DNA of 64,000 bases from Phycisphaeraceae bacterium (lineage in GTDB: Bacteria; Planctomycetota; Phycisphaerae; Phycisphaerales; Zrk34), in assembly GCA_028282805.1 (NCBI GenBank), contig JANQHD010000009.1, positions 124,001 to 188,000 of the forward strand. The letters are read 5' to 3'. The position numbers and the translations under genes are program-made. Positions 9,226 to 19,115 of this stretch are shown here, piece after piece. A model generated the notes under the pieces. It did not search any database. It was given only the letters and a program-made list of their open reading frames with translations, and had not been told where the DNA came from. Each line of letters opens with the position of its first letter. Within the stretch, counting starts at the first letter, position 1.

Positions 9226-10320
9226 GTGCCCTACGACCAGATCCAACCCGAAAAGATCAGCGTCCTGCCCCTGGCCGAGCGCCAGAACCTGCTGCGGATC
9301 GAGCAGGTCGCCGCCGACCCGGCCGCCCCGCCGCCCGACGCCGGCCCCCTCGCCACCAAGGTCCACCAACTGGCCGACAAGCTGGTCGCCGCCCGCAAAA
9401 CCGGCGCGTCGGTGATGCTGACCTACGGGGCGCACCTGATCAAAAACGGCGCCGGCCCCTTGCTGATCGACCTGGTCCGCCACGGCTGGGTGACGCACCT
9501 GGCCACGCAGGGCGCGGGGATCATCCACGACTGGGAGTTCGCGTTCCTGGGCATGTCCAGCGAGTCGGTGCGCGAGAACGCGGCCGTGGGGCGCTTCGGC
9601 ACGTGGGACGCGACCGGCCGGTGGATCAACCTCGCGGCGCTGGTCGGGGCGACACGCGGCATGGGCCTGGGCGAATCGGTCGGCCGACTCATCGTCGACG
9701 GCGGGCTCGAGCTGCACCGCTCCAACGAATCGGCCGCGGCGATCGACCTCAACGAAACGATGAACCGCTTCGGGCTGAGCGCCGGGCGGCACGACCTGGA
9801 ACACCCTTACGCGCAGTTCTCGGTGACGGCGGCGGCGTGCGAGTGCGGCGTGCCGCTGTGCGTGTTGCCGGGCATCGGTTACGACATTTTCGCCTGCCAC
9901 CCGATGTTCCACGGCGCGGCGATCGGGCGCACCGCGGCGACCGACTTCCACACCTTCTGCCACGGCGTCGTGAACCTCAGCGGCGGCGCGTACCTGTCGG
10001 TCGGCTCGGCGATCATGAGCCCGCAGGTGTTCGAGAAGGCGTTCAGCGTCGCCAACAACCTGCGCATCGGCGAGGGCCAACCGCCCATCGCCGACCACCA
10101 CATCGCGGTGGTCGACCTGCAAGACGGCGGCGACTGGGACTGGGCCGAGGGCGAGCCGCCCGCCGAGCACCCGGCGTACTACCTGCGGTTCTGCAAGTCG
10201 TTCTACCGCATGGCCCAGGGCCTCGAGGGCCAAGCCGACCGCGGCACGCTGGCTTACCTGCGAGCGGACCACCGCGTGGTGTTGGCAAACCTCGTCGCGG
10301 CGTTGCGCGACCGGGCGTGA
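9226..10320 (+). CDS. deoxyhypusine-synthase-like protein
   Basis: 364 codons with a GTG start. Residues about 60-130 (GASVMLTYGAHLIKNG..., LVRHGWVTHLATQGAGIIHDWE...) resemble the NAD-binding Rossmann core of deoxyhypusine synthase, including the glycine-rich TxAG-type turn and the following acidic residue. The segment with the catalytic lysine of true DHS (GSDSGARPDEAVSWGK in the human enzyme) has no clear counterpart; instead there is NLSGGAYLSVGSAIMSP. Bacteria lack eIF5A, so the substrate is likely different; known bacterial relatives include homospermidine-type enzymes. The family call is by eye and the function is open. metK follows 100 bases downstream. Confidence 0.55.
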   Translation: MPYDQIQPEKISVLPLAERQNLLRIEQVAADPAAPPPDAGPLATKVHQLADKLVAARKTGASVMLTYGAHLIKNGAGPLLIDLVRHGWVTHLATQGAGIIHDWEFAFLGMSSESVRENAAVGRFGTWDATGRWINLAALVGATRGMGLGESVGRLIVDGGLELHRSNESAAAIDLNETMNRFGLSAGRHDLEHPYAQFSVTAAACECGVPLCVLPGIGYDIFACHPMFHGAAIGRTAATDFHTFCHGVVNLSGGAYLSVGSAIMSPQVFEKAFSVANNLRIGEGQPPIADHHIAVVDLQDGGDWDWAEGEPPAEHPAYYLRFCKSFYRMAQGLEGQADRGTLAYLRADHRVVLANLVAALRDRA

Positions 10321-10340
10321 GTTCGTGGAACGCGGCGCAT

Positions 10341-10370
10341 TTGCCGAGCGTGCTTGCGCTGCGGTATAAA
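10341..10370 (+). promoter_or_regulatory. candidate metK promoter
   Basis: TTGCCG (10341-10346), an 18-base spacer, and TATAAA (10365-10370), about 50 bases before the metK ATG. The leader is too short to hold a SAM riboswitch. Confidence 0.6.
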
Positions 10371-10420
10371 GCGTTGCTCGGCGAGTTCCCCGCAAACCAA
10401 AGCCAGGAAGGCATTTTCAG

Positions 10421-11656
10421 ATGAAGGAAAACGGACGCTACCTGTTCACCAGCGAATCGGTCTCCATGGGCCACCCCGACAAGGTTTCCGACCAGGTTTC
10501 CGACGCGATCGTCGACAGCCTGATCGCCGCGGACCCCGGGGCGCGGGTGGCGTGCGAGACGCTGTGCACGACGGGCCTGGTGGTGATCGCCGGCGAGGTG
10601 ACGGTGCACAACAACGCCGCCGAGCTGGCGCTGGGCAACGCCGAGGCCACCGCCCGGCAAGTGATCGAGGAGATCGGCTACACCGACGCGGACATGAAGT
10701 TCGACTCCGAGTCGTGCGCCGTGGTTCGCACGCTGCACGGCCAGTCGTCCGACATCAGCCAGGGCGTGACCAAGGGCAAGGGCCTGCACAAGCAGCAGGG
10801 CGCTGGCGACCAGGGCATGATGTTCGGCTTCGCCTGCCGCGAGACGCCGGAGCTGATGCCGCTGCCGATCATGCTCTCGCACAAGCTGATGGACCAGCAC
10901 GTCAAGGTCCGCCGGTCGGGCAAGATCAAGGGCCTCCGCCCCGACGCCAAGAGCCAGGTGACCGTCGCCTACGAGAACGACAAGCCCGTGGCGATCGACA
11001 CGGTCGTGCTCTCCACGCAGCACACCGCCGAGTGGAACGGCGTGGCCAAGCAGAAGCAGCTCAAGCGGCAGGTGATCAAGCACATCATCGAGCCGGTCAT
11101 GCCCAAGAAGCTGTGGGACGGGCGTCACGTCAAGATCCACGTGAACCCGACCGGCCAGTTCGAGATCGGCGGCCCGCACGGCGACACCGGCCTGACCGGG
11201 CGCAAGATCATCGTCGACACCTACGGCGGGCGCGGCGCGCACGGCGGCGGCGCATTCAGCGGCAAGGACCCCAGCAAGGTCGACCGCTCCGCGGCGTACA
11301 TGGCGCGCTACATCGCCAAGAACATCGTCGCCGCGCGGATCGCCAAGGTCTGCGAGATCCAGCTCAGCTACGCCATCGGCGTCGCCGAGCCGACCAGCGT
11401 GCACGTCGACTGCCTCGGCACCGAGAAGATCCCCACCGAGCAGATCAGCAAGCTGATCCGCAAGCACTTCAAGCTCACGCCCACCGGGATTATCGAGACC
11501 CTGAAGCTGCGCAGCCCGATCTTCCGCCACACCGCCTACCACGGCCACTTCGGGAAAAAGCCCGGCAAGGTCAAGGTCAACGGCAAAACGTACGAAACAT
11601 TCACATGGGAGAAGACCGACGTGGCCGCCAAACTGGCCAAGGCCGCGAAGGTATAA
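10421..11656 (+). CDS. metK: S-adenosylmethionine synthase
   Basis: 411 codons. MetK makes S-adenosylmethionine from methionine and ATP in the cytoplasm. Signatures: [20 protein letters not shown] at the N-terminus, the ATP/phosphate motif [10 protein letters not shown] (about residues 127-136), and the glycine-rich [19 protein letters not shown] (about 285-303). The length is slightly above the usual 385-400. The stop TAA lies inside a perfect TATAAT that may start ptsI transcription. A relation to metXW at the right end of the window is metabolic, not positional. Confidence 0.98.
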   Translation: MKENGRYLFTSESVSMGHPDKVSDQVSDAIVDSLIAADPGARVACETLCTTGLVVIAGEVTVHNNAAELALGNAEATARQVIEEIGYTDADMKFDSESCAVVRTLHGQSSDISQGVTKGKGLHKQQGAGDQGMMFGFACRETPELMPLPIMLSHKLMDQHVKVRRSGKIKGLRPDAKSQVTVAYENDKPVAIDTVVLSTQHTAEWNGVAKQKQLKRQVIKHIIEPVMPKKLWDGRHVKIHVNPTGQFEIGGPHGDTGLTGRKIIVDTYGGRGAHGGGAFSGKDPSKVDRSAAYMARYIAKNIVAARIAKVCEIQLSYAIGVAEPTSVHVDCLGTEKIPTEQISKLIRKHFKLTPTGIIETLKLRSPIFRHTAYHGHFGKKPGKVKVNGKTYETFTWEKTDVAAKLAKAAKV

Positions 11657-11728
11657 TCACCCTCGGACGCAACCGGAGACTCGGCGTCCTGGGCCCGCCC
11701 GGCCCGGCACGCGGACTTACTCCCGACT

Positions 11729-13486
11729 ATGGAAATCAAAAAAGGCATCCCGGTTTCCCCTGGCGTGGCGATCTGCCCCGCGGTTGTGATCAGCGCCGAC
11801 GACGTGCGTGTGCCGCGCCGTGTCATCGCCCCCGACCAACTCCAACAGGAGCACGATCGCGTCGAGGCCGCGTTTGAAAAAGCGCGCGAAGACGTCCGCG
11901 ACCAGCTCGCCCACGTCGAGCAGCAGCTCGGGCCCGAGCCGGCGAAGATCTTCGGCTTCCACCTCGGCATGCTCCAGGACCCGGCGCTGGTCCAGCAGGT
12001 GCACGGCGTGGTCGACGACGACAAGGTCAACGCCGAGTTCGCCGTCGCCTCGGTCATGCGCGGCATCGCCCAATCGTTCCTCCAGCAGGACAACCCGCTG
12101 TTCAAGGAACGCGTCAGCGACGTGTACGACCTGGAGAAGCGCGTCCTGATGCACATGCTCGGCGACGTGAAGGCCGGCCTGGGCAAGCTCGAAAGCGAAG
12201 CGGCCATCGTCGCCCACGACCTGACGCCCAGCCAGACCGCCTCGATGGACCGTAGCAAGTTCCGCGCCCTGGCCATCGACCTCGGCGGCCGCACCAGCCA
12301 CACCGCCATCGTCGCCCGCGCCCTGGGCATCCCCGCCGTCGTCGGCCTCGAAAACGCTTCCGAGTCGGTCAACACCGGCGACACCGTCATCGTCGACGGC
12401 CACCGCGGGCTGCTCATCGTCGACCCCGACCCCCACCAGCTCGAAGAGTATTACGCCTACCTCGAGAAGTTCCGCTCCATCGAGAGCTCGCTCGACGAGC
12501 TGGCCACGCTGCCCGCGGTCACCACCGACGGCACGCAGATCGAGCTCGTGGCCAACATCGAGTTCCCCGACGAGATCCCCGATGCGCTGGCGCGCGGCAG
12601 CGAGGGCGTCGGCCTCTACCGCACCGAGTACCTGTTCCTCTCCACCGAACACGCGCCCGACGAGAACGAGCAGTACGAAGCGTTCCGCGAGGCCGTGGAA
12701 CTGCTCGACGGCAAACCGCTGACCATCCGCACGCTCGACCTCGGGGCCGACAAGTACACCCAGGCGATGCTCCGCGAGCCCGAACCGAACCCGTTCCTCG
12801 GCTGCCGGTCGATCCGGCTGTGCCTGCAGGACCTGGCGATGTTCAAGACGCACCTGCGGGCGATCCTGCGGGCCAGCGTCCACGGGCCGGTCAAGGTCAT
12901 GTTCCCGCTGGTCACGAACATGATGGAGCTGCGCCAAGCGCGGATGATCCTCAACGACGTCATGGAGGACCTGGAAGAGGACGGCATCGAATACAACCGC
13001 GAGATCAAGGTCGGGATGATGATCGAGGTGCCCTCGGCGGCGTTGATGAGCAACGTGTTTGCCCAGGAAGTTGATTTCTTCTCGATTGGGACCAACGACC
13101 TGATCCAGTACACCCTGGCCGTGGACCGGGGCAACGAGAAGGTGGCAAACCTGTACAGTTCGGCCCACCCGGCGGTTTTATCGCTGATTAAGGACGTCAT
13201 CAGGGCCGCCAAACGCAAAAAGATCGACGTCACCTGCTGCGGCGAGATGGCCGGCGAGCTGGAATACGTTATGCTGTTGGTGGGGATGGGGCTGCGAAAG
13301 TTATCGATGACGCCACAGGCGATCCCCGAAATCAAGAAGCTGATCCGCAGCGTCAGCATCAAACAGTGCGAGCGGGTGGCCCGCCGGGCCGCCAGCTACG
13401 ATTCCGAGCGACAGGTGCTTAATTACCTGCGCGACGCGACAAGAAACGCGATCCCCGAGGTCTTCGACGGGCGTTCCGTCGTCTAA
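11729..13486 (+). CDS. ptsI: phosphoenolpyruvate-protein phosphotransferase (PTS enzyme I)
   Basis: 585 codons, full-length enzyme I. It takes phosphate from PEP onto a histidine and passes it to HPr. The phospho-histidine motif is GGRTSHTAIVARALGIPAVVG (His about residue 193), the PEP site includes GSEGVGLYRTEYLF and GTNDLIQY, and the conserved catalytic Cys lies in VTCCGEMAGE. No ptsH or EII gene is adjacent, so it could serve a regulatory PTS as in some planctomycetes; this is inference. Confidence 0.96.
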   Translation: MEIKKGIPVSPGVAICPAVVISADDVRVPRRVIAPDQLQQEHDRVEAAFEKAREDVRDQLAHVEQQLGPEPAKIFGFHLGMLQDPALVQQVHGVVDDDKVNAEFAVASVMRGIAQSFLQQDNPLFKERVSDVYDLEKRVLMHMLGDVKAGLGKLESEAAIVAHDLTPSQTASMDRSKFRALAIDLGGRTSHTAIVARALGIPAVVGLENASESVNTGDTVIVDGHRGLLIVDPDPHQLEEYYAYLEKFRSIESSLDELATLPAVTTDGTQIELVANIEFPDEIPDALARGSEGVGLYRTEYLFLSTEHAPDENEQYEAFREAVELLDGKPLTIRTLDLGADKYTQAMLREPEPNPFLGCRSIRLCLQDLAMFKTHLRAILRASVHGPVKVMFPLVTNMMELRQARMILNDVMEDLEEDGIEYNREIKVGMMIEVPSAALMSNVFAQEVDFFSIGTNDLIQYTLAVDRGNEKVANLYSSAHPAVLSLIKDVIRAAKRKKIDVTCCGEMAGELEYVMLLVGMGLRKLSMTPQAIPEIKKLIRSVSIKQCERVARRAASYDSERQVLNYLRDATRNAIPEVFDGRSVV

Positions 13487-13652
13487 ACCACGCTCGGGGC
13501 AAAAACATCGCGGCGTTGTGGGCTCTCCGTTAGGAGCGGATCGAGCCCCCACGACCGCACCCGGATCTGAACCGCTACGGACGTCTCGGCGCACCCGCCT
13601 CGCAGACGCACGCCGGCGGGGAACCATCCGGTCATTGGACGAAGGAGCGCCA

Positions 13653-15773
13653 ATGGCCAGCAAAGACATGCTGATCAACCACGTGCCGGGGGAGGAATGC
13701 CGCATCGCCATCGTCGAGGGCGGCCGACTCGAAGAGCTCTACGCCGAACGCGCCTCGGCCGACATCCACGTCGGCAACATCTATCGCGGGCGCGTGACCA
13801 ACGTCGAGCCTTCCATCCAGGCCGCGTTCGTCGACTTCGGGCTCGAGCGCAACGGCTTCCTGCACATCTCCGACCTTCACCCGCGCTACTTCGGCGGCGA
13901 CGAGACGACCGAGCGCGTCGGCAAACGCACGCCGCGCAAGTCGCGCCCGCCGATCCAGCAGGCCGTCAAGCGCGGCGACATCATCCTCGTGCAAGTGCTC
14001 AAAGAAGGCATCGGCACCAAGGGCCCCACCCTCACCAGCTACCTGTCGATCCCCGGCCGGTTCCTCGTGATGATGCCCGACATGGAGCGGCATGGCGTCA
14101 GCCGCAAGGTCGACGACGAAGACAAACGCCGGGAGATGCGCCGCATCCTCGACGAACTGCAACCGCCCGATGAGTTCGGCTTCATCGTGCGGACCGCGGG
14201 CATCGGCCGGACCAAGACCGAGCTCAAGCGCGACCTGGCGTACCTGCAGCGCCTGTGGAAGACCATGAGCCGGCGGCTGAAGACCGGCCGGGGCCCCATC
14301 GAACTCTACCGCGAGAGCGACCTGACCATCCGCACGCTGCGCGACGTGCTTTCGCCGGAGGTCGAGCGGATCGTGGTCGACGACCTGGCCGCGGCGCAGC
14401 GGGCGCGGGACTTTTTGCGGATCGCCATGCCGCGCGGCCACACCAAGGTGTACTACTACAACAAGCCGATCCCGCTGTTCGACGCGTTCGACATCGAGCG
14501 CCAGATCGCCGACATCACCAGCCGTGAGGTCAAGCTGCCGTCGGGCGGCTCGCTGGTGATCGACTCGACCGAGGCGCTGGTGGCCGTGGACGTGAACTCC
14601 GGGAAGATGCGCGACAACAAGGACGCGGAGACCACCGCGTTCAAGACCAACAGCGAGGCGGTCGCCGAGATCGCCCGGCAGCTGCGGTTGCGTGACCTGG
14701 GCGGGCTGATCGTGCTGGACCTGATCGACATGTACCAGCACAAGCACCGCCGAGACATCGAGAAAAAGATCAAGGACCACCTCAAGGCCGACCGCGCCCG
14801 CAGCAAGGTCACGCGGATCAACGACCTGGGCCTGCTGTCGATGACGCGCCAGCGGATGCGGCCGTCGCTCAAGAAGGCGTTGCACCAGGTGTGCCCAAAC
14901 TGCGACGGCCACGGGCTGCTGCGCACCGACGAATCGGTCGCGCTGGACGCGATGCGCCATGTCGCCGTGGTGCTGGCCGCCGAGCGCGTGGCGCGTGCGG
15001 AGCTGATCGTCACCCCCGAGGTGGGCGCGCTGCTGCTCAACCGCAAACGCCGCTCGCTGCACCAGCTCGAAGAACAGCTCGGCAAGCACGTGGAGATCGG
15101 CTTCGACCCGTCGATCCGCCCCGACGAGGTGCGGCTGCGCGCCTTCGACGACCGCGGCGTGCAGCTCGACGTGACCAAGCTGCCGGCGCCCAAGCCGCCG
15201 AAGCTGACCGAGGCCGACGAGGTCGAATCGAACGGCACGCTCGAACCGGCCGAAGAACCCGAGATCGAAACCGACGAACGCGTTGACGAAGCACCGGCGG
15301 AAGCCGCGGGCAAGAAGCGCCGCCGACGCCGTCGCCGACGCAAGAAGAACGGCGACGAAACGCAGGCCGCCGAGCCCACCGAACCGGACACCGACGAGCC
15401 AGCCGAGGCGGAAACGGAAGCCGAATCGGACGACGCCAAACCGACCAAGCGTCGCCGTCGCCGCCGGGGTGGCCGACGCCGCCGTCGCAAGAGCGGCGAC
15501 GAAACCCCCGTCGCAACCGACAAGATGCCCCCCGACGAGCCGCCCACGCCCGAGCCTGCACCTGCGCCCGAACCGCAGCCCGAGCCCGTGGCAGAAGCGC
15601 CCGCCGAGCCGGCCAAGCCCAAGCGCAAGACCACCAAGAAAAAGACCACGAAAAAGAAAACCACCAAAAAGAAGACGGCCAAGAAGACGACGAAGAAGAC
15701 CACCAAGAAGACCACGCGCAAGAAGGCGGCCGCGGCCAAGCCCGCCGAAGAGCCCGCCGAGGTCGTGGCCTGA
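13653..15773 (+). CDS. ribonuclease E/G family endoribonuclease with lysine-rich repeat tail
   Basis: 706 codons from the ATG at 13653, preceded by GAAGGAG. RNase E/G cuts single-stranded RNA in mRNA decay and rRNA maturation. The S1 domain is at about residues 38-125 (GNIYRGRVTNVEPSIQAAFV), the catalytic aspartates are in VAVDVNSGKM (about 312) and LIVLDLIDM (about 354), and the zinc-link CPNCDGHG is at about 415-421. After about residue 500 the chain is disordered: RRRRRR-type basic patches alternate with acidic stretches, then KKTT-type repeats at about 658-694. The 166-base leader after ptsI could be a site of autoregulation. Its stop overlaps the dxr start by one base. Confidence 0.95.
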   Translation: MASKDMLINHVPGEECRIAIVEGGRLEELYAERASADIHVGNIYRGRVTNVEPSIQAAFVDFGLERNGFLHISDLHPRYFGGDETTERVGKRTPRKSRPPIQQAVKRGDIILVQVLKEGIGTKGPTLTSYLSIPGRFLVMMPDMERHGVSRKVDDEDKRREMRRILDELQPPDEFGFIVRTAGIGRTKTELKRDLAYLQRLWKTMSRRLKTGRGPIELYRESDLTIRTLRDVLSPEVERIVVDDLAAAQRARDFLRIAMPRGHTKVYYYNKPIPLFDAFDIERQIADITSREVKLPSGGSLVIDSTEALVAVDVNSGKMRDNKDAETTAFKTNSEAVAEIARQLRLRDLGGLIVLDLIDMYQHKHRRDIEKKIKDHLKADRARSKVTRINDLGLLSMTRQRMRPSLKKALHQVCPNCDGHGLLRTDESVALDAMRHVAVVLAAERVARAELIVTPEVGALLLNRKRRSLHQLEEQLGKHVEIGFDPSIRPDEVRLRAFDDRGVQLDVTKLPAPKPPKLTEADEVESNGTLEPAEEPEIETDERVDEAPAEAAGKKRRRRRRRRKKNGDETQAAEPTEPDTDEPAEAETEAESDDAKPTKRRRRRRGGRRRRRKSGDETPVATDKMPPDEPPTPEPAPAPEPQPEPVAEAPAEPAKPKRKTTKKKTTKKKTTKKKTAKKTTKKTTKKTTRKKAAAAKPAEEPAEVVA

Positions 15774-16939
15774 TGACCGACGCCGACGCCCAAGTTCGCC
15801 GTGTGATCTTGCTCGGCTCGACCGGCAGCATCGGCGTGCAGACGCTCGACTGCGTGCGCAACCTTTCGTCGCGTTTCAAGGTCGTCGGCCTCGCCGCCGG
15901 TTCCAACGCCGAGCTGCTCGCCGAGCAAGCGCGCGCGTTCGGCGTCGAGCACGTGGCGCTGTCGGACGAGACCCACGCCGCCGCGCTCGACGCGCCGCAC
16001 GTTTACCGCGGCCCCGACGCCTGCGTGCAGCTCGTCGAAGCGCTCGACGCCGACGTGCTCGTGGGCGCCATCGTCGGCGCGGCCGGCCTGCCCGCCACGC
16101 TCCGCGCCATCGAGAAGGGCATGACCATCGCCCTGGCCAACAAGGAAACCCTCGTCGCCGCCGGCGAGCTGGTCGTGCCGCTGGCGCAAGAGCACGGCGT
16201 CGACCTGCTGCCCATCGACTCGGAACACTCGGCCATCTTCCAGTGCGTCCAGTCGCACCGGGGCGCCGAGATCAACGGCCAGCTCAAGCGTATCGTGCTC
16301 ACCGCGTCGGGCGGGCCGTTCCGCACGTGGGCAAAGGATGATATTCACAACGCCACGGTCGACCAGGCGCTCAACCACCCGACGTGGAACATGGGCCGGA
16401 AGATCACCATCGACTCGGCGACGATGATGAACAAGGCGCTGGAGATCATCGAGGCGCACTGGCTGTTCGGCGTCGGCCGCGAGCAGATCGACGTGATCGT
16501 CCACCCACAATCGATCGCGCACAGCTTCGTCGAGTTCACCGACCATTCGGTGTTGGCGCAGCTGGGCACGCCGGACATGCGGACCCCGATCCAGTACGCC
16601 CTGACCTGGCCCCACCGGGCGAGCGGCGCGGGCGAGCCGTTGGACTGGTCGCAACTGAGCCAGTTGGACTTCGAGCCGCCCGACCACGAGCGGTTCCCCG
16701 CCCTGCGCCTGGCCTACCGGGTGATCGAATCGGGCGGCACGAGCGGGGCCGTGCTCAACGCGGCCAACGAGGCGGCCGTGGCGGCGTTCCTCGACGGCGA
16801 ACTGAAGTTCGGCCAGATCGTAGAACTGGTCGAACAGGCCCTGGACGCGATCCCGCCGAAGCACATTGCCGATCTGGCCGATGTGTGGGAAGCCGACCGC
16901 AAGGCCCGAGAGCTGGTGGAATCCTTGCTCCGAAGCTGA
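15773..16939 (+). CDS. dxr: 1-deoxy-D-xylulose 5-phosphate reductoisomerase
   Basis: 388 codons. Dxr converts DXP to MEP with NADPH, the committed step of the non-mevalonate isoprenoid route. The nucleotide-binding motif GSTGSIGVQTLD is at the N-terminus; the metal/substrate site includes LPIDSEHSAIFQ and TASGGPFR, and KITIDSATMMNKALE is fully conserved. It overlaps the RNase gene by one base (TGATG) and is followed by the site-2 protease gene, a common dxr-rseP neighbourhood. ispF of the same pathway is at 51662. Confidence 0.98.
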   Translation: MTDADAQVRRVILLGSTGSIGVQTLDCVRNLSSRFKVVGLAAGSNAELLAEQARAFGVEHVALSDETHAAALDAPHVYRGPDACVQLVEALDADVLVGAIVGAAGLPATLRAIEKGMTIALANKETLVAAGELVVPLAQEHGVDLLPIDSEHSAIFQCVQSHRGAEINGQLKRIVLTASGGPFRTWAKDDIHNATVDQALNHPTWNMGRKITIDSATMMNKALEIIEAHWLFGVGREQIDVIVHPQSIAHSFVEFTDHSVLAQLGTPDMRTPIQYALTWPHRASGAGEPLDWSQLSQLDFEPPDHERFPALRLAYRVIESGGTSGAVLNAANEAAVAAFLDGELKFGQIVELVEQALDAIPPKHIADLADVWEADRKARELVESLLRS

Positions 16940-17004
16940 ATCAACCGGCTACAATCTCGCGTCTAGCCAAGGGTGCGGGACGATCCGACCGATAAGGACT
17001 TGAT

Positions 17005-19077
17005 ATGGAACTGCCCTCGTTTGTTATTACCACCGGCGCGCTGCTGCTGTTCCTCATCGGCATCAGCATCGTCATCTTCCTCCACGAGTTCGGCCACTTC
17101 ATCGTCGCCAAGTGGGTGGGCATCCGCTGCGACCAGTTCGCCATCGGCTTCGGCAAGGCGATGCTGTCGTGGCGTAAGGGCTTGGGCATGAAGGTCGGCT
17201 CGACCGAGCCGGAGTACGCCCGCCGCATCCAGCAGCACTTGGGCCTCAGCGACGAGCAGTTCGCCGCGCTCAAGAGCGACGACGTCCGCATCGGCCAGGC
17301 CGCGACCGAGATGGGCCTCGGCGAGACCGAGTACCGCCTGAACTACCTGCCGCTCGGCGGTTACGTGAAGATGCTCGGGCAGGAAGACATGGACCCCACC
17401 GCCATGTCCGACAACCCGCGCGCCTACAACCAGAAGCCGATCTGGGCCCGCATGTGCGTGATCAGCGCGGGCGTGATTATGAACATCATCACCGCCGTGC
17501 CGATCTTCATGGTCGCGTTCCTCATCGGCGTCGATTCGCCACCCGCGGTGATCGGCGGTGTCGTGCCCAACAGCCCCGCCGCGCTCGCCGTGGCGGTGGA
17601 AGACCCGAATGCGGTCGGCACCATGCACGGCGACAACATGCTCTCGATCGACGACAAGCCGGTCACAGACTTCGTCGACCTCAAGATGTTGACCGCGCTG
17701 ACCAAGCTCGGCGAGAAGCTCAAGCTCGAAGTCCGCCGCCCGGACCTCAACGGCGGCGAGGGCCGTGTCTTAACCTTCAACATCGAGCCCAAGATCGGCA
17801 AAGACGGCTTGCTCTCCGTGGGCATCGCGCAGGCGCCGTCGCTGACCATGATCAAGCCCAAGGGCAAGGCCAGCGCGGCCCGATTCAAGGAAGTGCTCGG
17901 CAAGTACGTCGAGCCCGGCGCGACCGTTACGACCGTGCAGGGCAACGCCGTCGACGCGTTCTGGCAGTTCGACCGCCACGTGCAGGCGTCCAACGGCCAA
18001 CCCATCACCATCACCACCGACGCGGCCGACCGGCCCGTCGAGCTGCCCGTCGAAACGGCCTTCCAGGTCGCCGAGGTCGAGGCCGGCGAGAAGAAGACCA
18101 ACGTCTACCACCTGCTCGGCTTGCAGCCGGCGGTCGCGATCGTTGGGGTCGCCGAGAAAAAACCCGCCGACGGCGTGCTGCTCAAGGGCGACGTGATCGC
18201 CGCGGTCGATGGGCGGGCCTGGCCCACGAGCCGGCAGTTCCGCAAGGCCATCGCGCAGTCGGAAGGCGACGTGCGGTTGACGGTTGTGCGTGACGGCAAG
18301 ATCGAGCAGTTGGTGGTCACGCCCAACCGCAAGCGTGTGATCGGCGTCGAGCTCGACACCGAAACCAACACCGCCTACGTCAGCGCCGTGCTCGCCGACA
18401 GCCCGTTCGCCGCGGCCGGCATCAAGCCCGGCACACGCATCAGCGCGGTCAACGGCGAGGCGGTCGTGTCGTACACCGACCTGCGCTGCGCCTTGGCCGA
18501 GGCGGGCGCGGGCGAAATCAACCTGACCCTGCACGAACCGCTGCTCGGCGGGATCGAACGCCAGGTTGCGGTCACGCTCGACGAGCAGGCGCTGACCCAG
18601 TTGGCCGCCCTGCGTTGGACGACGCCGCTGAACCACCACTTCAAGGAACAGCTGGTGCCGATCCAGACCGACTCACCCGTCGAGGCGGTGGCGCTGGGTT
18701 ACCACAAGACCAAGGTCTTCCTCGTGCAGACCTACGTGATGCTCGCCCGCCTGATCGAAGGCTCGGTGCCGACCGACAAGCTCGCCGGCCCGCTGGGCAT
18801 CGGGCGCATGGGCACCACGTTCGCCGAGAAGGGCCCGGGCCACCTGCTCTACTTCCTCGGCCTGATCAGCGTGAACCTCGCGGTGATTAACTTCCTGCCG
18901 CTGCCGATCGTCGACGGCGGGCACTTCGTGCTGCTGATCATCGAGAAGGTCCGCGGCAAGCCCTTGCCCGAACCGGTCATGAACGGCATCATGATCGTCG
19001 GCCTGGCGCTGCTCGCGTTCGTGTTCATCTACGTCACGAAAAACGACATCATCAACTGGTCCCGGATGGGCGGCTGA
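17005..19077 (+). CDS. rseP: RseP-type site-2 zinc metalloprotease with PDZ domains
   Basis: 690 codons, clearly longer than the about 450 of E. coli RseP. The zinc motif HEFGH is at residues 27-31 in the first membrane helix; the second metal motif is LPLPIVDGGHFVLL near residue 630, followed by the last membrane segment. The extra length lies in the periplasmic part, where at least two PDZ-like units are visible (GVVPNSPAALAV and VLADSPFAAAGIKPG). The family cleaves membrane-spanning anti-sigma factors; the substrate here is unknown. A TACAAT box (16950-16955) lies upstream. Confidence 0.93.
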   Translation: MELPSFVITTGALLLFLIGISIVIFLHEFGHFIVAKWVGIRCDQFAIGFGKAMLSWRKGLGMKVGSTEPEYARRIQQHLGLSDEQFAALKSDDVRIGQAATEMGLGETEYRLNYLPLGGYVKMLGQEDMDPTAMSDNPRAYNQKPIWARMCVISAGVIMNIITAVPIFMVAFLIGVDSPPAVIGGVVPNSPAALAVAVEDPNAVGTMHGDNMLSIDDKPVTDFVDLKMLTALTKLGEKLKLEVRRPDLNGGEGRVLTFNIEPKIGKDGLLSVGIAQAPSLTMIKPKGKASAARFKEVLGKYVEPGATVTTVQGNAVDAFWQFDRHVQASNGQPITITTDAADRPVELPVETAFQVAEVEAGEKKTNVYHLLGLQPAVAIVGVAEKKPADGVLLKGDVIAAVDGRAWPTSRQFRKAIAQSEGDVRLTVVRDGKIEQLVVTPNRKRVIGVELDTETNTAYVSAVLADSPFAAAGIKPGTRISAVNGEAVVSYTDLRCALAEAGAGEINLTLHEPLLGGIERQVAVTLDEQALTQLAALRWTTPLNHHFKEQLVPIQTDSPVEAVALGYHKTKVFLVQTYVMLARLIEGSVPTDKLAGPLGIGRMGTTFAEKGPGHLLYFLGLISVNLAVINFLPLPIVDGGHFVLLIIEKVRGKPLPEPVMNGIMIVGLALLAFVFIYVTKNDIINWSRMGG

Positions 19078-19095
19078 TGATTTGAATCGTTTGGT

Positions 19096-19115
19096 GTGGT
19101 CGCTTAAGTGACCAC
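19096..19115. terminator. small hairpin between convergent genes
   Basis: GTGGTC-GCTTAAGT-GACCAC lies 18 bases after the protease gene and overlaps the stop codon of the minus-strand FAH gene. It is a weak candidate for a shared terminator and has no T-run. Confidence 0.35.

Noticed and set aside
10321-10420. Possible SAM or SAH riboswitch before metK
   Set aside because: Only 100 bases separate the genes and the promoter candidate leaves about 45 bases of leader. No riboswitch core was seen.
10043-11548. 501-codon open frame on the minus strand
   Set aside because: It is the complement of metK and the end of the DHS-like gene, with no recognisable domain.
15620-15740. Tandem repeat DNA in the RNase gene as a CRISPR or VNTR
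   Set aside because: The repeats are in frame and encode KKTT units; there are no spacers.
14456-16864. 802-codon open frame on the minus strand
   Set aside because: It lies opposite the RNase E/G and dxr genes. The long V/F and S runs are just the complement of the lysine-rich tail.
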